Source: Yoonia sp.
Lineage (GTDB): Bacteria > Pseudomonadota > Alphaproteobacteria > Rhodobacterales > Rhodobacteraceae
Direction: 5' to 3'
Assembly (NCBI GenBank): GCA_023263855.1
Contig: JALQUF010000004.1
Span: 1-64,000, forward strand
Length of the DNA: 64,000 bases
Each line of letters starts with the position of its first letter. Within the stretch, counting starts at the first letter, position 1. Below the pieces are notes generated by a model. The model saw only the letters and a list, made by a program, of their open reading frames with translations, did not search any database and had not been told where the DNA came from. Below are positions 61,172 through 64,000 of this stretch, piece after piece. Position numbers and translations under genes: made by a program.

Positions 61172-62566
61172 CTACTCCGCCGGGACTGCTTTGGGTGCAG
61201 CCGCCGGAGACGGTGCAACACGTGTGCCGATGTTCTCTCCGCGGGCCGCTTTGCGTGCCAGATAGAAGATCACAAAGATATAGGCCGCCAGCAGGGCTGC
61301 GTAGACCGCCAGATAGGCAATCAGCGTCGACAGCACCATTGGGGCAGGCACATCGGCCACGGCTTCTTTCGTGGTCATCACACCCTGCACAAGCCAAGGT
61401 TGCCTGCCGATTTCGGTGGTGTACCAACCGGCAAGGGTGGCTAACCATCCGCTAAAGCTCATGCCGACAAGACCATAGAGCATCGGTTTTGGCAGCCCTT
61501 CGATCCCGCGTTTGCGGCGTATGATCATATAGGCCGCAGTCCAGCTGACCAAAAGCATCAACAGACCGGTGCCGACCATCACACGGAAGGACCAGAACAC
61601 AGGTGTCACGCGCGGGTGCAGAACCTCGCCATCTTCGGTGACAAATTCGTTCAGGCCCTTCACTTCACCATTCCAGTCATGGGTCAGGATGAAAGATGCC
61701 AGCTTCGGAATGCCGATCTCAAACCGGTTCTCACGCGCTTCCTCATCAGGGATTGCAAACAGCACCAACGGCACGCCCGAATGTGTTTCCCAGTTTCCCT
61801 CCATCGCGGCAATCTTGGCAGGCTGGTATTCCTTGGTGTTCAGGCCGTGAAAGTCACCGACTAGAATTTGGACAGGGATCAGAACGGCGGCGGCAAAGAT
61901 GGCTGTCTTCATTGCGACGCGCACGCCTTCGGTTCGCCCGCCAATTAACCAGCGGAACGCGCTGACACCGGCGATCAGGAAGCTGACAGTCAGGAAGCTG
62001 GCCAGTACCATATGGCCAAACCGGTATGGCATTGAGGGGTTAAAGATAATGGCAGACCAATCTGTCGCATGGGCCACTCCGTCAATCATCTCGAACCCTT
62101 GTGGCGTATGCATCCACGAGTTCAGAACGATAATCCAGAAGGTCGACATCAATGTGCCAAACGCCACAAGGAAAGTTGCCAGCGTGTGCAACCAATTGGG
62201 AACACGGCTAAAGCCAAAGAGCATGATGCCCAAGAACACAGCTTCGAGGAAAAACGCGGTCATGATCTCGTAGGCCAGCAAAGGCCCCGCGATGTTGCCG
62301 ACTGTCTCCATAAAACCCGGCCAGTTGGTGCCGAACTGGAACGACATCGTGATGCCTGACACGACGCCCATGGCAAAAGACAGCGCAAAGATCTTCACCC
62401 AAAAACGGTACGCTTCCATCCAGCGCTTTTCGCCGGTGCGGTTATAGCGCAGTTTGAAAAACAGCAGCATCCAGCCCAAAGCGATCGTGATCGTCGGGAA
62501 AAGAATGTGGAATGAGATATTCGCCGCAAATTGGATACGCGACAGCAGTAGGGTTTCGAGTTCCAT
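61172..62566 (-). CDS. cydA: cytochrome bd-type (cyanide-insensitive) oxidase subunit I
   Basis: A 464-residue CydA. The N-terminal His in FHILFPTITIALGW is a heme ligand candidate. LGWYTTEIGRQPW is represented by LAGWYTTEIGRQPWLVQG, the GRQPW quinol-oxidase motif. The length is short, without the long Q-loop of the E. coli enzyme, matching the CIO type. First gene of the cydAB unit. The 180-bp region upstream to galM contains its promoter; I saw no FNR box there. Confidence 0.96.
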   Translation of the reverse strand: MELETLLLSRIQFAANISFHILFPTITIALGWMLLFFKLRYNRTGEKRWMEAYRFWVKIFALSFAMGVVSGITMSFQFGTNWPGFMETVGNIAGPLLAYEIMTAFFLEAVFLGIMLFGFSRVPNWLHTLATFLVAFGTLMSTFWIIVLNSWMHTPQGFEMIDGVAHATDWSAIIFNPSMPYRFGHMVLASFLTVSFLIAGVSAFRWLIGGRTEGVRVAMKTAIFAAAVLIPVQILVGDFHGLNTKEYQPAKIAAMEGNWETHSGVPLVLFAIPDEEARENRFEIGIPKLASFILTHDWNGEVKGLNEFVTEDGEVLHPRVTPVFWSFRVMVGTGLLMLLVSWTAAYMIIRRKRGIEGLPKPMLYGLVGMSFSGWLATLAGWYTTEIGRQPWLVQGVMTTKEAVADVPAPMVLSTLIAYLAVYAALLAAYIFVIFYLARKAARGENIGTRVAPSPAAAPKAVPAE

Positions 62567-62746
62567 TCTCGCTCAGCTCCAGTGACTTCATCGTCTCGGT
62601 GCTGATATAGCTGCGGCGCAGCGCGGTTCACGGGGGGTGCGACAGCAAAGCGCGGCGTTTCCTGCCCTGCACAACAGCGCCGACACAAACGGTCTTATCT
62701 CGTCTGAAAGTTGAAATTTTAGAACGGCTGGAAGGCGGAATCGTTG
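62567..62746. other. intergenic region between cydA and galM
   Basis: A 180-bp stretch between two minus-strand genes. It contains the AT-rich block TCTAAAATTTCAACTTTCAG on the minus strand, which may hold the cydAB promoter. No ORF, RNA gene, clear operator or terminator was recognised. Confidence 0.35.
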
Positions 62747-63724
62747 CTAAAGGTCAGTGCGCTGGAACCGCCAGTTTGTCACTTGGTGGTAGGGGTTTGC
62801 AGGGCCGACCTTGATTGACCCAAATCCGCGGTGATTAGGCGCATCGGGCCAGGCTTGGGGCTCAATCACAAGCCCCTCATAGCAGGGCTTTCCGGGTCGG
62901 TGCGACGTTGCAGCATCGTGGATTTGCAGCCCAGCTTCAGTTGTGGCGAGGGTCATTTCCACACCGCATTGGCCTGCCAGTGACAAGACGTCGCGCAGGG
63001 GCTGCTTGCCGTCTGACAGGCAGAAATTGTGATCAAGCCCCGGGGATCCTTTTTGCGGCACAACCCCCTTGCGAAAATCCATCGCTGTGCCACTGACATC
63101 GGCAATCTCGCCCGTTGGGCAGGTCTGGGCATCGACGGGCAAAAAGCTGTCAGCCGCGATTGTAAGCCTATGGCCTTCCCAAGTGTCAGAGCCATCGAGA
63201 TTCCAGTAGATGTGACTGGCAAAATTCATGCAGGTGGTTGCGTCCGTCACACCATCAATCGTCATGGTCAATGTCGCCGGGGCGCTGACCTGATAGGTCA
63301 CACGGATGTCGCGCTGCCCGGGCAACCCTGCCACTCCATCCGCCAACGTCAGTGCAAGGGTCACACGGTCGGCGCTATGCGATACGACCCGCCAAACCTT
63401 GCGGTGCACCCCGTCTGTGCCCGAGTGCAGATGCGTTGTGCCGTTTTCATTCCGCTCCAGCTCATACATCATGCCATCCAGACGGACACGCGCAGTGCTG
63501 ATCCTGTTCGCGATGGGTCCAACGATTGCGCCGAAATATCCCATCGTATCTTCGTAGTCCTGCAACCGGTCCGACCCAAGCGCCAGACTATGCGGCACAT
63601 CTGCCAAACGCACGTCCTGGACTATTGCGCCAAAGCTCAGGACGCTAACGGTCAAATCACCAGCAGAAATTATAATCTTGGCGACGTCTTCGCCTTGTTG
63701 TGTGGTTCCGAAATGCGTTGTCAT
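62747..63724 (-). CDS. galM: aldose 1-epimerase (galactose mutarotase)
   Basis: A 325-residue GalM converting beta- to alpha-galactose before galactokinase. Motifs: GAIVGPIANRISTARVRLDG, TTHLHSGTDGVHRKVW (catalytic His), MNFASHIYWNLDGS, and GLVIEPQAWPDAPNH with the catalytic Glu near the C-terminus. GGGAG five bases before ATG 63724 sets the start, which overlaps the stop of the upstream GH42 gene by four bases (ATGA), so the two are translationally coupled. Confidence 0.95.
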   Translation of the reverse strand: MTTHFGTTQQGEDVAKIIISAGDLTVSVLSFGAIVQDVRLADVPHSLALGSDRLQDYEDTMGYFGAIVGPIANRISTARVRLDGMMYELERNENGTTHLHSGTDGVHRKVWRVVSHSADRVTLALTLADGVAGLPGQRDIRVTYQVSAPATLTMTIDGVTDATTCMNFASHIYWNLDGSDTWEGHRLTIAADSFLPVDAQTCPTGEIADVSGTAMDFRKGVVPQKGSPGLDHNFCLSDGKQPLRDVLSLAGQCGVEMTLATTEAGLQIHDAATSHRPGKPCYEGLVIEPQAWPDAPNHRGFGSIKVGPANPYHQVTNWRFQRTDL

Positions 63725-64000
63725 AATGGCTCCCAATGGACACCCGCAGGGGGGATGTGTGCATGATGCCAGTCTTGCGCGTGATTGGCGTAGTTAAAGA
63801 CAAAGCGATGCGTGGCGGTATCGCGAATGCGCAGCCCCTCGGGCAGGTTATGGGTTTCGATATGCAGTTCTGCGCAGACGGCCGCAATGATCCGGTCGAG
63901 CGTTTTTTCAACTGGCCAGCCTGCGATGTAGCGCAAGTTGTTGGTCCCCATGATCGCAGGTTGGCCTTGGGTTGTCTGTGTCAGAACCTCTGCGTCACCT
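63721..64000 (-). CDS. beta-galactosidase (GH42), C-terminal part only, cut by window edge
   Basis: The frame is open from the window edge to the stop at 63721 and reads VLTQTTQGQPAIMG..NNLRYIAGWP, then ETHNLPEGLRIRDTATHRFVFNY. This fits the C-terminal beta-sandwich (Glyco_hydro_42C) of GH42 beta-galactosidases. Only about 92 residues are present, so the assignment rests on this domain and on galM being coupled downstream. The track ORF start at 63951 is an internal Met. Confidence 0.75.
   Translation of the reverse strand, partial: GDAEVLTQTTQGQPAIMGTNNLRYIAGWPVEKTLDRIIAAVCAELHIETHNLPEGLRIRDTATHRFVFNYANHAQDWHHAHIPPAGVHWEPL

Noticed and set aside
62567-62746. FNR/ArcA-type control site upstream of cydAB
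   Set aside because: No TTGAT-N4-ATCAA or similar inverted repeat was found by eye.

Overview
The window is a chromosomal segment of a Rhodobacteraceae (Roseobacter-group) alphaproteobacterium. Evidence for this is high GC, dense short-gap operons, and family content typical of that group: GlcDEF glycolate oxidase, TrcR/DUF1013, a cytochrome cy-like membrane cytochrome, a CIO-type CydAB, YejABEF, oxygen-dependent HemF, a GT14/DUF5928 glycosyltransferase and a minus-strand SRP RNA near dnaX. This placement is inferred from the sequence alone. Nearly all of the DNA is ordinary core genome. I see no prophage, transposase, CRISPR array, integrase or toxin-antitoxin pair.

Layout. 1-6 kb: adenosine-kinase-like PfkB protein, an uncharacterised Rossmann-like protein, a sulfotransferase, a GT14-type glycosyltransferase, a HIT protein, an orphan ABC-2-type ATPase and a zinc-finger (CHCC) protein. 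6-10.3 kb: polA, hsp20 with its own terminator and heat-shock-like promoter, and a secreted trypsin-like protease. 10.3-14.3 kb: glcD-glcE-glcF with a promoter whose -10 is covered by a 23-bp inverted repeat. 14.3-15.4 kb: DUF599 protein and a secreted protein. 15.4-22.1 kb: a MoxR-DUF58-BatA/DUF4159-VWA/GATase-like membrane operon. 22.1-25.3 kb: DUF1285 protein, a small membrane protein, hydroxypyruvate isomerase, a Tat-type serine hydrolase and an ankyrin protein. 25.3-28 kb: an ECF sigma factor translationally coupled to a membrane YfbK-like VWA protein. 28-32.4 kb: succinate-semialdehyde dehydrogenase, alpha/beta hydrolase, lipoprotein, RNase T2 and TrcR.

32.4-39.8 kb: two uncharacterised single-span membrane proteins, recR, ybaB, a membrane protein, dnaX, a dual-specificity-type phosphatase, rsgA and ffs. 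39.8-44.7 kb: CpdB-like nucleotidase, nudC, SRPBCC protein, pheA and membrane cytochrome c. 44.8-50.6 kb: yejABEF peptide importer. 50.6-54.9 kb: D,D-carboxypeptidase with SPOR domain, clpS, RsmC-like methyltransferase, an SDR lacking its active-site lysine and a lipoprotein. 55-60 kb: hemF, hemE, hemC, a GlcD-type FAD oxidase and a CAU tRNA. 60-64 kb: cydAB, galM and the 3' end of a GH42 beta-galactosidase.

Functionally, glycolate oxidase and hydroxypyruvate isomerase fit C2 oxidation through glyoxylate. RNase T2, CpdB and adenosine kinase fit nucleotide salvage. HemF/E/C support heme for the cytochromes and CydAB. The least understood parts are the MoxR/VWA operon, the sigma-VWA pair and the recR-linked membrane pair. 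The window also carries two kinds of small structured repeat, each present twice just 3' of genes.
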